Below are positions 1-9,637 of a stretch of DNA of 64,000 nucleotides, in pieces. Below the pieces are notes generated by a model. It was not told where the DNA came from. It did no database searches and worked only from the letters and a program-made list of their open reading frames with translations. Positions within the stretch are counted from its first letter, which is position 1. Every line of letters begins with the position of its first letter. This stretch comes from Candidatus Phytoplasma ziziphi (GTDB taxonomy: Bacteria > Bacillota_I > Bacilli_A > Acholeplasmatales > Acholeplasmataceae). The position numbers and the translations under genes were made by a program. Location of the stretch: contig NZ_CP025121.1 of assembly GCF_003640545.1 (NCBI RefSeq), positions 124,001 to 188,000 of the forward strand, read 5' to 3'.

Positions 1-464
1 TTGGGGTAAAATATAAAACTAAATATAGCATAAGAAATAATTTGAATAACTGTAATCAATAACAAACTATTTACTATATCTTTATTTTTACATAAATTAT
101 TAGAATGACTTGACCGAAACAAACCTGTCAAAGAACAAGCAATATAAGGAATTATAAATAAAAATAATAAAATACTTATTATTAGTGTTTTATCATGATT
201 TATTTCTTTTAATAAATTATGTCCATGAAAAATATGCGAACTTTCTAAAATAATATGTATAAGAACAAATAGCAAATTAGATAAAATACTATATTTAAAA
301 CCAAAAAAAAACCCTATTAATAAAAGTGGTAATAATTCTAATTTTATTAAAGAGTTTTGACAATTAGCACCAAAAATTGGTTTAGTTAATATAAACTCCA
401 TAATTAAAGACATGGATATAAGAAAGGAAATTATAATTATTTTTCTTAATGAAATTTTATTCAT
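1..464 (-). CDS. ECF transporter S component, ThiT-like (partial, runs off the left edge)
   Basis: The minus strand is open from an ATG at 464 to the window edge (about 154 residues), beginning MNKISLRKIIIISFLISMSL. It is very hydrophobic, with about four predicted membrane helices. The segments LELLPLLLIGFFFGFKYSIL and a later ESSHIFHGHNLL ... CSLTGLFR resemble the layout of the thiamine-specific S subunit ThiT of energy-coupling factor transporters (helix, loop with a conserved His/aromatic stretch, then ALGLAGLF-like helix). Vitamin uptake by ECF systems is expected in phytoplasmas, which lack most cofactor synthesis. The C-terminus is outside the window and the Shine-Dalgarno is weak. It could be another small S-component; the substrate is not proven. 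Confidence 0.5.
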   Translation of the reverse strand, partial: MNKISLRKIIIISFLISMSLIMEFILTKPIFGANCQNSLIKLELLPLLLIGFFFGFKYSILSNLLFVLIHIILESSHIFHGHNLLKEINHDKTLIISILLFLFIIPYIACSLTGLFRSSHSNNLCKNKDIVNSLLLITVIQIISYAIFSFIFYP

Positions 465-1334
465 TTTTTGAATTATTTTCTTTCTAAAATGTATAAAGTA
501 CGGATTAATATTTTGATTACAGTTTAAAAAATTCAAACTTATACTATTTTTTTATGTTATTTTTTTCTAAAAAATTAAAATAATTTCATAAATTTTTTTA
601 AAAAAATTCTATTTTATAAGATGAATTATATTTTTCAATTTCTTAAATATTATAACAAATATATCGGTAAATATAAAATAAATTCGTTAATTTATTTATT
701 TTTTACGAATAATGAATTAAATTTTAAAAGTTTTTATTTTTGAATTTATTTGTGAATATAATAATTTATTATTCGTTTTATCTCTCATTACCATAGGTAA
801 TCAAACAGTTTTTATTTATTAGAGTTCAACTTAAAAGTTAAACTCTATTTTTTTTAGCTAAAGTAAGTAGTTATTTATATATGGTATTAACATATAGTTA
901 ATAAACAACAATTTAACTAATCGCCAATTTTAAAACAAAATTAGTAATAACAAGGAACTAAAAAAAGAGCAAGCACGGAATAAAACGTTCTTTTTTAAAT
1001 TGATATGTTTTATTTTGTTTAATTTCTAAATATTTTTCTAATAAATTGTTTTCTTTTAAAATATAAATATCCTTTAGGACAACTTGTTTTTTCATTTGTA
1101 TTTAATAACATAAATAAAATGTCTCCTTAATTTAGGTAAAAAAAATAAATTTTAACTTTAAAATCAAAATTCTTAAAAATCCAAATTCTTTAAATTAATT
1201 ATGGCATTTTTTATTGCATCCTATATTTTAAACATTTTTTCTTTTTATTATTTAAAGAAAAAATTATTTATTATAATTTTTTTTATTATTTTTTATCGTC
1301 AAGGATAAATAAAAATAAGATAAGGAAATTATAT
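465..1334. other. Intergenic region with degenerate repeated leader/gene remnants
   Basis: No intact gene is visible over about 870 bases. It contains a hairpin followed by a T run at about 822-857 and a short ATG-led stretch near 881 on the plus strand, both resembling 17541-17612. A minus-strand stretch 1141-958 resembles 17576-17757 on the plus strand: it has CCTAAATTAAGGA followed by ATG, and in another frame the peptide NLLEKYLEIKQN, compared with NLLEQHLDLKQH in the other copy. This looks like decayed, inverted copies of a small gene and its leader. Confidence 0.45.
822..857 (+). terminator. Hairpin plus T-run (terminator-like), repeated at 17541
   Basis: AGAGTTCAACTT and AAGTTAAACTCT can pair over about 11 positions and are followed by ATTTTTTTT. 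A near copy with the same order (hairpin, T-run, then an ATATATGG start) is at 17541-17576. Its repetition in front of a short ATG-led reading frame suggests a leader attenuator rather than only a 3' terminator. Confidence 0.5.
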
Positions 1335-2042
1335 ATGGTGAAATATATTAAAAATTATTTAGAAATAGAAAATGAAATTAATCAATTATTTGAAATTTAT
1401 TCAAAAGAAAATTATAAAAATAATTTTATTCGTGAAAAAATATTTTTATTATTTTATGAATATGTAATTTTAAATATCATTTATAAAATCAAATATTATC
1501 CTAGAATTTTAGAAATAAAAGATTTGGTAAACGAAGGGACTTTGGTTATTGATAGTGCATTAATTAATTATATTCATAAAGAATATAAATGTGATTTTGT
1601 CACTTTTGCTAAAGGAAAAATTAGGCAAGAAATTGATAAATTAATTCGTTTGAGTTATTCTCCTTCGATTCCTATAAGAATTTATAATGATAATAAGAAA
1701 AATAGAAAATTAAATAAAAATATTGAAATTTTATCATCTCAATATATCGAAAAAGAGATTATTATACAAAATGATTATAATCCCTATTTTCCTAAAATTT
1801 TAGATCCTCATCAAATATATATAAAAAAACTTAATCATGAAATATTTTTAAATAAAATAAAAAAAATATTAAATTCGTTTGAATATCAAGTGTTGATATA
1901 TAGTTATGGAATTTCAAAAGAAAATGATTCTTATCAGTATGTTTTAGATGATAAAGAAATATCATCAAAATTAAATATAACAAAAAAACAAATTTATAAA
2001 TATAGAGAAAAAGCTATTTCTAAAATTAAATTTCATAAATAA
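1335..2042 (+). CDS. Sigma-70-like factor (diverged PMU sigma, FliA/RpoF-type)
   Basis: A 235-residue protein related to the sigma-like protein at 30393. Residues about 45-110 match a region-2 pattern (YYPRILEIKDLVNEG then FVTFAKGKIRQEIDKLIRLS), where the second PMU copy has YYPCVLQKDDLYQEG and FIAYATPTIKSEIRELIRKS. The C-terminus (DDKEISSKLNITKKQIYKYREKAISKIK) is a region-4-like helix-turn-helix. Start chosen at ATG 1335 with AAGGA about ten bases upstream. It opens the left PMU-like block, the usual place of the PMU sigma gene. Such factors are thought to direct transcription of PMU genes; that role is inferred. It is diverged and shows an insertion of Lys/Asn-rich sequence around residues 115-150. 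Confidence 0.75.
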   Translation: MVKYIKNYLEIENEINQLFEIYSKENYKNNFIREKIFLLFYEYVILNIIYKIKYYPRILEIKDLVNEGTLVIDSALINYIHKEYKCDFVTFAKGKIRQEIDKLIRLSYSPSIPIRIYNDNKKNRKLNKNIEILSSQYIEKEIIIQNDYNPYFPKILDPHQIYIKKLNHEIFLNKIKKILNSFEYQVLIYSYGISKENDSYQYVLDDKEISSKLNITKKQIYKYREKAISKIKFHK

Positions 2043-2126
2043 AAATATATCAATTTTAATTTTTAATTTAATAAAATTTTTTTATTAAATTAAATTTGAT
2101 TTTTATAAGTAAAAAATAAATATTAT

Positions 2127-2160
2127 GACCTGAGCATGTCTTAAAACTACTTATATTTAT
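2127..2160 (+). promoter_or_regulatory. Small hairpin with A-rich tail, similar to 21281-21318
   Basis: ATGACCTGAGCATGTCTTAAA forms a short GAC/GTC stem with an eight-base CTGAGCAT loop and an AAAAC tail. The second copy (21284) has the same stem-loop plan with loop CTAGGCAC and tail CAAAAACTG. Each lies shortly upstream of a membrane-protein gene. Function unknown; see findings. Confidence 0.25.
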
Positions 2161-2253
2161 TTCAATTTATTAAAAAAATAATTTTAATAAATTGAATTTT
2201 TTTTCTTTATTTTTTAATTTTTTTAAATAATTAATTAAAAAAGGGGATAAAAA

Positions 2254-2829
2254 ATGGAGCAAAGAGAAAATCAAGAAAAAGAAAGCAGATTTAAAAACTT
2301 AAGTGTATTTGGGCAACAGTTAAATTCGATTTTAATGCAAATTGTTGTTGTTTGTTTGGTATTAAATATTTATAAAGAATGGGATTCGGAAAAAATTAAA
2401 AAATTTAATATTTCTCTTTTGTTTTTTCTCAAAAATTTTATGGCTTTTCATTTCCAAATAATTTTATTAAATAAATTTTGGAATCGTTTAAATTTTACTA
2501 AAAAACACAATGACCTTGTTCCACCAGATATTAGTTTGTTACATGATAGAGCCAAAAATAAAGTATTGACAGATGAAGAATATCAAGATAAATTATTAAA
2601 TGAGTTAGAACAAGATTATCAAAAAATATTCAAAGAAGACACTAATAAACTTATTTCTGATTTTATTTCGCAAACAATTTTAAATAATTTAAATGAGGTT
2701 AATGATAATAAAGATAGAGATATTATATCTAATAATGAAGATTCTGACAACAATAAATCTAATACCAAAGATTTGATCGAAAATCAATCTAATAACGCAA
2801 ATTCTAATAATAATGAACCCAATGAATAA
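2254..2829 (+). CDS. Hypothetical membrane protein with Asn/Asp-rich tail
   Basis: A 191-residue protein I do not recognise. ATG at 2254 is preceded by AAGGGG. Two hydrophobic segments (about residues 24-41 and 53-75) are followed by a charged region (about 95-140) and a low-complexity Asn/Asp/Ser tail from about residue 148. It lies between the sigma-like gene and the conserved 210-residue PMU membrane protein, so it is probably PMU cargo. A rho-independent terminator follows at 2885. Confidence 0.6.
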   Translation: MEQRENQEKESRFKNLSVFGQQLNSILMQIVVVCLVLNIYKEWDSEKIKKFNISLLFFLKNFMAFHFQIILLNKFWNRLNFTKKHNDLVPPDISLLHDRAKNKVLTDEEYQDKLLNELEQDYQKIFKEDTNKLISDFISQTILNNLNEVNDNKDRDIISNNEDSDNNKSNTKDLIENQSNNANSNNNEPNE

Positions 2830-2884
2830 TTTTTTGAAATAAAAAAATATTTTACATTTTTAAAAAAATTTGAAATAAATATTG

Positions 2885-2919
2885 AAAGAAACTAAATTTA
2901 TTAGTTTCTTTATTTTTTT
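2885..2919 (+). terminator. Rho-independent terminator
   Basis: AAGAAACTAA and TTAGTTTCTT form a ten-base-pair stem with a short AT loop, followed by a T-rich tract. Confidence 0.7.
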
Positions 2920-3026
2920 ATATTTTATTTTTCAAAATTTTATTATTAATTTGAATATGGAAATTCTTATTTAATAAATTTATTTATATATAAGTTTTGT
3001 AAATCTAAAGAAAAGGTTTTATATTA

Positions 3027-3659
3027 ATGAAAATAAATCAAAATCAAGTAAATACAAATAAATTAAAAATTTTTATTGTTTTTTTTATTTTAACAATTAT
3101 ATTTTCGGTAATAGCGGTTTCTATTTATTTTAGTCAAAAAAGAAAAGACGAAATTAAATTAGAAAGTAATTTTCCTATTTTCAAGGTAGAACTTTTAGGC
3201 GGTAATAATCAAAATAAATATCTTATACCGTTTTCGATTCCTAATTTAAATAAAGATAAATATGAACATTTAATAAATATTGAACATAGTGTTATTTTAA
3301 GTTCGCAAAGCATGGAAATTAAAGACCCTTTGTTTTTAAAAATTGAAATATTTTTCGATACTCAAAATACCTTTCAAAATCCAGAAAAATATTTTGATTA
3401 TCAAATTATTACGACTAAAGATAAAGAAGAAGCTAAAATTTATTCTCCCGAAGCTAAACCTCAGTATTCAGCGATGCATCCAAACGAAACACAAACTATC
3501 AAAATTAATACTCAAATTCAACAAAAAGATCTTATTTTGGCTAAAAATCCCAAACTTTTTTTAGTTTATGATTATGAATTAGTAGATAAACAAGGGAAAA
3601 TAATTACTGGTGGTTCGAATATTGTTTCAAATAAAACATCTAATATTGTGCATAATTAA
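3027..3659 (+). CDS. Conserved PMU single-pass membrane protein (210 aa)
   Basis: One N-terminal membrane segment (about residues 14-34) is followed by an extracellular-looking domain of about 170 residues. It is clearly related to the protein at 33137 and to the broken copy at 61575: all share a YF.KQ..E.I.L ... P.F.VE....NN..K.LIP.PIPN.. pattern, and the first two end with a FDYELVD/VYDYELVD motif. It always lies directly upstream of the FtsH-like AAA+ ATPase, with the same order in both blocks, suggesting a shared complex at the membrane. Start ATG 3027 with AAAGG upstream. Function unknown. Confidence 0.7.
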   Translation: MKINQNQVNTNKLKIFIVFFILTIIFSVIAVSIYFSQKRKDEIKLESNFPIFKVELLGGNNQNKYLIPFSIPNLNKDKYEHLINIEHSVILSSQSMEIKDPLFLKIEIFFDTQNTFQNPEKYFDYQIITTKDKEEAKIYSPEAKPQYSAMHPNETQTIKINTQIQQKDLILAKNPKLFLVYDYELVDKQGKIITGGSNIVSNKTSNIVHN

Positions 3660-3761
3660 TTTTAAATTTTTGTCTGATAATTAAAATGATATTTTTATTT
3701 TTTCAAAACAAACGAAATTTTAAGAATTGTTAAAAATTGAAAAAAAGAAGGTTTTGATTAT

Positions 3762-5129
3762 ATGTTCGAAGAACAAGATATTAATAATATTAAAACACAA
3801 AAAAAATATTTTTTATTTTTTTGTGTTTTTTTATTTATTGTGCTTTTGATTTCTTTTGTATTAATTATTTATGTTTTAATTCACCATCAGGCGATTACTA
3901 CGAACGAAAATAAAATTGAAAAAATACATAAAAATATTTTAAATTTAGAAAAATCAAATACTTCTATAAGTAGTAATTTAAAAAAACTCGAACAAGAAAT
4001 AAAAGAAAAACAAGATAATAAAGATAAATTAATTACTGAAAGTGGATTATCGCAAAAGAGTATTAATAATAAAAATAAAGATATTTTATTTGAAAGTGAT
4101 AATTTTAAAGTTCAAGATTATAAAAAATTTCCAAATTTACAACAATTAGCAGGTTTGAACGAAGCTAAATCTGTAGCTAAAGGTTTTGTTAATTTTTTTC
4201 AAAATAAAAAAGCTTATGAAGATAGAGGTAAAGTAGTTATCCCCACAGGTTTAATGATGTATGGTACGCCAGGATGTGGTAAAACTATTTTTGCGGCTTC
4301 AATAGCAAGAGAAACAGAGTTACCTTTTATTGAAGTATCGTGTTCTATTTTCGCTCAAGAATTTGTAGGCAGAGCTCCGAAAATGGTGGCTGAATTATTT
4401 GATTTAGCTAGAGAAGTGGCTGTCAAAAACGGTAAAGGAGTTATTATTTTTTTAGATGAATGTGAAAATATTTTTTTAAATATTGATAGTTTAAAACCTG
4501 GTTCTGAAATTGCCAATGTTGTTAATGAATTTAAAATCCAATTAGAACCTCGAGAAGAAGATCGTCTAGAACAACCTATTTTTGTTATTGGAGCTACTAA
4601 CCATATTGATGGTATAGAACCTGCTATTTTATCACGTTTTACTCATCGTATTGAATTGAAACCAGGAGATGAGGCGGAACGCCAAACTCAATTGAATGAT
4701 ATTTTACAACGTAATCAATTTCCTATTACTCAAGAAGCTAAAAAATATTTATTAGAGGTAATTAATAAAGCATTAGATCATTTGCCGCCGCAATATGAAA
4801 AAACAATGAATGGTCTTTTAGTAGAAAGTCCTACTCAAAATAATTACAAAAAAGCTTATCGTGTTTTAGAAAGTTTTGTTAAAGAAGCAAGTTTAAAATC
4901 TATTGATCGTGAAATTATGGCTACAAGAGAGCAAAAAGAATGTTCTAATCCGAAACACAAGGAACATTTTAAGAATAATATAATTTTTGCTGAAAATAAT
5001 CAAAAAAAACAAAAAACAGATTCTATTATTTTAGAAAATTGCTGCGAATGTAAAGCGATTAATGTTGAAGATTTGCAAAAAGCTTATCAAATAATAATTG
5101 ATGATACCGGTCAATCTTTAAAAAAGTAA
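3762..5129 (+). CDS. FtsH-like AAA+ ATPase lacking the protease domain
   Basis: A 455-residue protein: TM helix at about residues 17-41, a short coiled coil (45-90), then an AAA+ module with Walker A GTPGCGKT (about 168-175), Walker B IIFLDE (about 228-233), sensor-1 region IGATNH and a downstream arginine (AILSRF). The HEXXH zinc-protease motif of FtsH is absent, so it is an ATPase only. Its counterpart is at 33815. Unlike that one, it carries an extra segment of about 50 residues near the C-terminus with Cys and His residues (KECSNPKHKEH and NCCECK), which might bind metal. Likely remodels or unfolds membrane partners encoded next door; substrate unknown. ATG 3762 has AGAAGG upstream. Confidence 0.8.
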   Translation: MFEEQDINNIKTQKKYFLFFCVFLFIVLLISFVLIIYVLIHHQAITTNENKIEKIHKNILNLEKSNTSISSNLKKLEQEIKEKQDNKDKLITESGLSQKSINNKNKDILFESDNFKVQDYKKFPNLQQLAGLNEAKSVAKGFVNFFQNKKAYEDRGKVVIPTGLMMYGTPGCGKTIFAASIARETELPFIEVSCSIFAQEFVGRAPKMVAELFDLAREVAVKNGKGVIIFLDECENIFLNIDSLKPGSEIANVVNEFKIQLEPREEDRLEQPIFVIGATNHIDGIEPAILSRFTHRIELKPGDEAERQTQLNDILQRNQFPITQEAKKYLLEVINKALDHLPPQYEKTMNGLLVESPTQNNYKKAYRVLESFVKEASLKSIDREIMATREQKECSNPKHKEHFKNNIIFAENNQKKQKTDSIILENCCECKAINVEDLQKAYQIIIDDTGQSLKK

Positions 5130-5251
5130 TATCTTAATAAAAATGCAGACATTTCACTTATAAAAATATAATATTGAATATTCTCTTAAGAATGATAAAT
5201 TTATAAATATGACTTTATATTATGAAAATAAATAAAAAGGAGAATTAACTG

Positions 5252-6895
5252 ATGTTATCACCTTTTAATTTTATGAATATTTTTGGAAATTTAAAAATGT
5301 ATTTAACATTTTTTATAGTCGGAATAATTATTTTTTTTATCATTTCGTTAATTAATAAATTTCGCGGAAAAAAATCTTCTATGAAAGAAAATTTAATTTA
5401 TCTTTCGATTATAATAGGTATTTTGTTTTTGATTTGGTTTTTTTTATTCAAAAAAGAATCTATAACAAAGAATTATGATAAATTAATTCACGAAGTGCAT
5501 GAAGGTATCGATAAATATGATAATATTTGTAATAAATATCAAGGTTTAGCTTCTAATTGGGAAAAAGAACTCCAAGAAGCTGAAATAGAACTTAAAAGAC
5601 TTTATGAGCTTCAAGAAATTAATGAAAAAGATAAAGAAAAAATTCAATCCATTATGACTCAAAATGAAGAAAATATTTCAAATATTAAAACACAATTAAT
5701 TAATATTCATGGCGAAATTTCTATTGAAAAAGGCAAATTAAGAGATTTGGAGAAAGAAAAAGAAAAAATAGAAAAAGAAATTAAAGAAAAAGAAAAAGAA
5801 TTACTAAAAGAAACCAATGAACAAAAAAAAGACAAATTATATAAAGAAATTAATATTTTGAGAGAAAAACATATCAACATAGTAGAAGAAATAACAGATA
5901 CTAAAATAAAAATTAAAAAATTAGAAACAACAGAAGCATCTTTAATTAAACAGTTAAAAATAGTAGAAGATTTTAAACAACATCTAATCAAATCTATGAA
6001 TGAATTAAATATAGAATTGAAAAAATTAGCATCTTATATTGTTACGGTAGAAGATAAAAAAAAAGAAATACAAAAGAATATTGATGAAGTGAAAGCTAAA
6101 TTAGAGCAAATAAAAACAGAGCAAACAGCTTATAAAACTGTTAAATCTATTTTATTGACGTTAAGACAAAATGCTGATAATTGGGAAAAATCTAATGAAT
6201 TTTCATGGGGGAATATAACAAGAACTTTTTTTAAAGCTTTCGATCGAGTAACTGATGTACTTACTGTTAGAACCAATTTTAATATATTATCTGATGGAAG
6301 CTTAAATTTTAAAAAAGATTCTTCTACTCAAATAAATACATCTTCAATAAATTTACCAAAAGACCATCCTATATATATCATGATAGAAAATTTGATCCAA
6401 AAAACAGGGGAAGAACCTAAAATGATAAGCACGGAAATATTAAAAATTTATATCGAAGATATCAATAAAGAATTAATGAAATTAGATACAGAATATAAGT
6501 TATACGAAGATGAATATAAAAATTATAAATTACAAAATGACAATAATAAAATTATTAAAGAAATTCGTGAATTCAAAGTAAAAACAATGAAAGAAAATAA
6601 TGAAATAATAGGCGATTATAGTCGATGGATAGAAGAATACGAGATAATAACAAAAGAATTAAATAAAAAACAAGATGAAATGTTAGAAAAAGAAAATCAT
6701 TTTAATAAGATAGATAATTTAGAAAAACAAAAAGATAAAATTGAAGAAAATATCGAAAATAAAGAAATAGAATATACAGAATTGCAACAACAAAATCCTA
6801 ATTATGCTAAAATTCAACAAATAATTGTTGATAAAAAAAATAAAAAAATTGGTATACAATCTCCTTTATTTGAAAGAAGAAGAACAGGTAATTAA
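5252..6895 (+). CDS. Membrane-anchored coiled-coil protein (SMC-like PMU protein)
   Basis: A 547-residue protein with two N-terminal membrane segments (about residues 12-33 and 50-68) followed by very long Glu/Lys-rich coiled coils (about 75-310 and 385-525). It starts MLSPFNF, like the MLSPLDLF of its homologue at 35017, and ends with a conserved tail motif NPNYAKIQQ (NPSYARAQK in the other). PMU literature often calls such proteins SMC-like because of the coiled coil, but no ABC ATPase head is visible, so it is not a real SMC. It follows the AAA+ ATPase as in the other block. AAAGGAG precedes the start. Confidence 0.7.
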   Translation: MLSPFNFMNIFGNLKMYLTFFIVGIIIFFIISLINKFRGKKSSMKENLIYLSIIIGILFLIWFFLFKKESITKNYDKLIHEVHEGIDKYDNICNKYQGLASNWEKELQEAEIELKRLYELQEINEKDKEKIQSIMTQNEENISNIKTQLINIHGEISIEKGKLRDLEKEKEKIEKEIKEKEKELLKETNEQKKDKLYKEINILREKHINIVEEITDTKIKIKKLETTEASLIKQLKIVEDFKQHLIKSMNELNIELKKLASYIVTVEDKKKEIQKNIDEVKAKLEQIKTEQTAYKTVKSILLTLRQNADNWEKSNEFSWGNITRTFFKAFDRVTDVLTVRTNFNILSDGSLNFKKDSSTQINTSSINLPKDHPIYIMIENLIQKTGEEPKMISTEILKIYIEDINKELMKLDTEYKLYEDEYKNYKLQNDNNKIIKEIREFKVKTMKENNEIIGDYSRWIEEYEIITKELNKKQDEMLEKENHFNKIDNLEKQKDKIEENIENKEIEYTELQQQNPNYAKIQQIIVDKKNKKIGIQSPLFERRRTGN

Positions 6896-6971
6896 TGTAA
6901 AATTATTAACATAATATTGAGAATATAATATTAATAATTGTTTATAAAAAATATATAAAGGGTATAAACAA

Positions 6972-7895
6972 ATGTTTCTTAATAAAACTAAATTTTTTTT
7001 TATAATTTTATTATATTTAATTATTATAATTTGTTTTAAATCTATTTGGGCATGGAGTTATTTTCATATTCGTTTTGGCGAAAATATTTCGGAATCAAAA
7101 ATTAATTCGTCTCAATGTCAAATTAAATTAGCTAATATTGATGAACTAATAGCAGAATGGATAAAAAATGAACCTAATATTCAAATATATGATGTAAATA
7201 TTCAAGATGTATATAGTGTAAAAATTTTTTTACAAGATTATAGATATATAAATACTCAATTGGATAATCATATACCTGGTTATAATGGTTTTGGTAAATT
7301 CAATTTAAATTTTATATCTTTGAAAGACCCTCCTAAAGGATTATTAGGAGTTTATATTGTTCCTAGAGAAAATCCTTTTCAAATTAAATATTCTGAACAA
7401 CAATATTCAAATACTTTAAAGGATTTATTAGACAACAACACGACCATCAAAGAAGTTTATTGTTTTTGGAATGTCAAAGAAAGAACTTTAAACCCAGATG
7501 TGAAAATTATTCATATTGTTCAACATAATGTTGCTGACGATAAAATTGCTGATTATATAAATCAATATTTAGATTCAAGAGGAATTTACAGAGAAAATAG
7601 ATATATTCGAAAAGGATGTTATAATATGTCTAAACGAACAGGAATTAGTATTCCTTTGCCCAAAGGAAAATTTAATTATACAGATGTAGTTAATATTTAT
7701 TTTGATGACGGAGAACGTTTTATGTGGCAGGATGACAGAGGAGAAATAGAAACTCTTTTGAATATGCCTAATGGAGCTAAAAATATTTATATTTTCAGTT
7801 TAGATAATTTAGATTATAGGCCGCCTAGACCTATGCATATACCAATGCATAAAGATATTAAGCGAGGTCAGAATTTTGGAATTTCTTTTGATTAG
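6972..7895 (+). CDS. Secreted protein with two SAP05-like modules
   Basis: A 307-residue protein with an N-terminal hydrophobic signal (about residues 7-27, ending near the Trp-Ala-Trp). It has two repeats of a module that I relate to the phytoplasma effector SAP05: first LKDPPKGLLGVYIVPR ... TLKDLLDN...EVYCFW, then VNIYFDDGERF ... IETLLNMPNGAKNIYIF. From memory, SAP05 has KNPPLNLLGVFFDDGTR and ELKQIGNGAKNMYIFW. SAP05 bridges plant RPN10 and SPL/GATA factors; whether this protein does so is unknown. Its homologues at 25378 and 38133 have an extra C-terminal domain and a frameshift at the start, both absent here. AAGGG precedes the start. Confidence 0.65.
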   Translation: MFLNKTKFFFIILLYLIIIICFKSIWAWSYFHIRFGENISESKINSSQCQIKLANIDELIAEWIKNEPNIQIYDVNIQDVYSVKIFLQDYRYINTQLDNHIPGYNGFGKFNLNFISLKDPPKGLLGVYIVPRENPFQIKYSEQQYSNTLKDLLDNNTTIKEVYCFWNVKERTLNPDVKIIHIVQHNVADDKIADYINQYLDSRGIYRENRYIRKGCYNMSKRTGISIPLPKGKFNYTDVVNIYFDDGERFMWQDDRGEIETLLNMPNGAKNIYIFSLDNLDYRPPRPMHIPMHKDIKRGQNFGISFD

Positions 7896-8009
7896 ATTTG
7901 AATCAAATTTAAAAGTTAAACAAATTATTAAAATTATTTATTTAATTTATTAATTTATATTATGTTTTAATATTTTTGAATAATATACTACTTTATAAAA
8001 TTTATCAAA

Positions 8010-8978
8010 TTATTTTTTAAAATTTTTAAATTTTAAATATTGGAGAGGGGATTTATAATTGAATTTGGCTAATAACCAATGTTTATTATAATAACAAATA
8101 AAATTTTTTATTTTTTGTTTTAATGTTGAGAAATTTTCTTGATATAAAGAGGGTGTATTTGTTTTTAAATATCCTTTTAAGGTCCCAAAGTAAGATTCTA
8201 TCATTGCATTGTCATTCGGAACGGCTTTTCTCGAAAAACTAATAAGAAAACCTTTCTTTTTTAAATAATTTTGAAATTTAACGTTTTGATAAATACTTCC
8301 TTGATCCGAATGCATAATACAAGGGGCTTTTAATTTTGGTAATTTTTGAAAAGTTTTTTTGACTAGTTCTAAATTAGGATGTTGACTCATTTCATATGCT
8401 AAAATTTGATTATTAAAACCATCCATTATAACTGATAACCAAAATTTTCCGTATTTAGTTGCAAAACAAGTTAAATCAGTATATATTTTTTCTAAAGGTT
8501 TTTTTGATTTAAAGTTCAAATTAATTAAATTATAATTTGATTCTATTTTTTTATAAAAATGTTTTTTATGATAGGGTTTTCTATATGTCATTAACCACTT
8601 ATTTATACGCATGATTTGTAAAACTTTTTTGTTGTTAACTATTTCTTTGTAAGTTTGTAAATAAAGAGTTGTAATTTTGCGGTAACCAAAAGAATATTGA
8701 TTTTTTTTGCATAATTTGCCTATTCTTTGTGTAATTTTATTATAATCAGTTTCTTTTTTTTCTTTTTGTGGTTTTGTTTTTTTCCAATAATAATAAGAAT
8801 TTCTATTAATGTTTAATAATTTTAAAATATCTTTAGTTTTAAGATATTTTTTATAGAATTTAATTAAAATAAAAATAAATTCTCTAAAATTAGGTTTTTG
8901 ATAATTAATTACTAGTTGTAATAATTCAATTTCTTTTTGTTTTATTATTTCTTTTTTTTGAATTTTTGATTTTTTCAT
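8010..8978 (-). CDS. tra5: IS3-family transposase (tra5-like, single ORF)
   Basis: A 322-residue minus-strand transposase. An N-terminal helical region precedes an integrase catalytic core with the expected acidic residues: Asp in KIYTDLTCF, Asp in HSDQGSIYQN and Glu in NAMIESYFGTLK. The C-terminus YNKHWLLAKFNYKSPLQYL is typical of the IS150-type branch of IS3. It is intact and full length and may be active. It is related to, but not identical with, the transposase at 46230. I could not identify terminal inverted repeats by eye. It separates the left PMU-like block from the infC operon. Confidence 0.85.
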   Translation of the reverse strand: MKKSKIQKKEIIKQKEIELLQLVINYQKPNFREFIFILIKFYKKYLKTKDILKLLNINRNSYYYWKKTKPQKEKKETDYNKITQRIGKLCKKNQYSFGYRKITTLYLQTYKEIVNNKKVLQIMRINKWLMTYRKPYHKKHFYKKIESNYNLINLNFKSKKPLEKIYTDLTCFATKYGKFWLSVIMDGFNNQILAYEMSQHPNLELVKKTFQKLPKLKAPCIMHSDQGSIYQNVKFQNYLKKKGFLISFSRKAVPNDNAMIESYFGTLKGYLKTNTPSLYQENFSTLKQKIKNFICYYNKHWLLAKFNYKSPLQYLKFKNFKK

Positions 8979-9429
8979 ATTTAATTTTTTCCTATTTTCG
9001 AATAAACTTTTATAAAAAAAGAAAAAAATTATAAAAATAATTTAATGTTTTTCAAATGTTTTTATATAATAAATAAGAATAAATTATTAATTTAAAAATT
9101 TATTTTTAATAGGTTTTATTCATATTTTAAAATATATTAAATTTTTTTGGGTATTTTGTTATTTTTGTTTGCATATATATAGTGAAGAAGAATATTTTAC
9201 TTTATTATATAATCTATTATATTTTATTTTTAGTTTACAAAATTCAAAAAAATATATTTTTTGATGCGATGAATAAGATATATTAAAATTATTTTTTATT
9301 ATTTGTATTTTATTTTTTTTAATTATTCGGATGCAGTTCGGTAGGTTAAATTAATATAAAATGTAAAAAATAATTTTTTAATGTATAATAATTTATGTAT
9401 TAGAAAAAATAAAATTTCGAAAATGTGAA
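8979..9429. other. AT-rich intergenic region
   Basis: About 450 bases without a gene on either strand. It must contain the right (5') end of the insertion sequence and probably the promoter of the infC operon, but I can point to no convincing element. Confidence 0.4.
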
Positions 9430-9637
9430 AAGAAGAGTTACTTTCCTCTGCCTGATATATCAAATTTTAATTTGTTTTTAGGCCATCAAGCACATGATAA
9501 TATAATTATAAAAAGATATATTTTTAATAAAAATTTATCTTGATATTTATTATGATTATATTTGATAGTAAGAGAGTACTTTTGATAAGTATTTTTTTTT
9601 TATAAAATTTATTTTTTTGAAAAAGGAGTTATTTAAT
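9430..9637 (+). promoter_or_regulatory. Leader of the infC-rpmI-rplT operon with attenuator
   Basis: The roughly 200 bases upstream of infC contain less AT-rich, structured segments (9433-9456 and 9480-9500) and end in a hairpin plus T-run at 9575-9601, immediately before the ribosome binding site. In many Firmicutes this operon is controlled by a leader that terminates transcription when L20 or IF-3 is in excess. The arrangement here is consistent with that; the specific leader family is not established by eye. Confidence 0.45.
9575..9601 (+). terminator. Terminator hairpin in the infC leader (attenuator)
   Basis: AGTACTT and AAGTATT pair over seven bases (one G-T) around a five-base loop, followed by eight T residues. 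It lies between the probable promoter and infC, so it would act as an attenuator. Confidence 0.6.

Noticed and set aside
3343-3564. 73-codon plus-strand frame inside the 210-residue membrane protein gene
   Set aside because: Fully nested in the conserved gene in another frame and Lys/Ile-biased by base composition.
5252-6895. True SMC chromosome-condensation protein
   Set aside because: Membrane segments at the start and no Walker A, signature or Walker B motifs of an ABC head.
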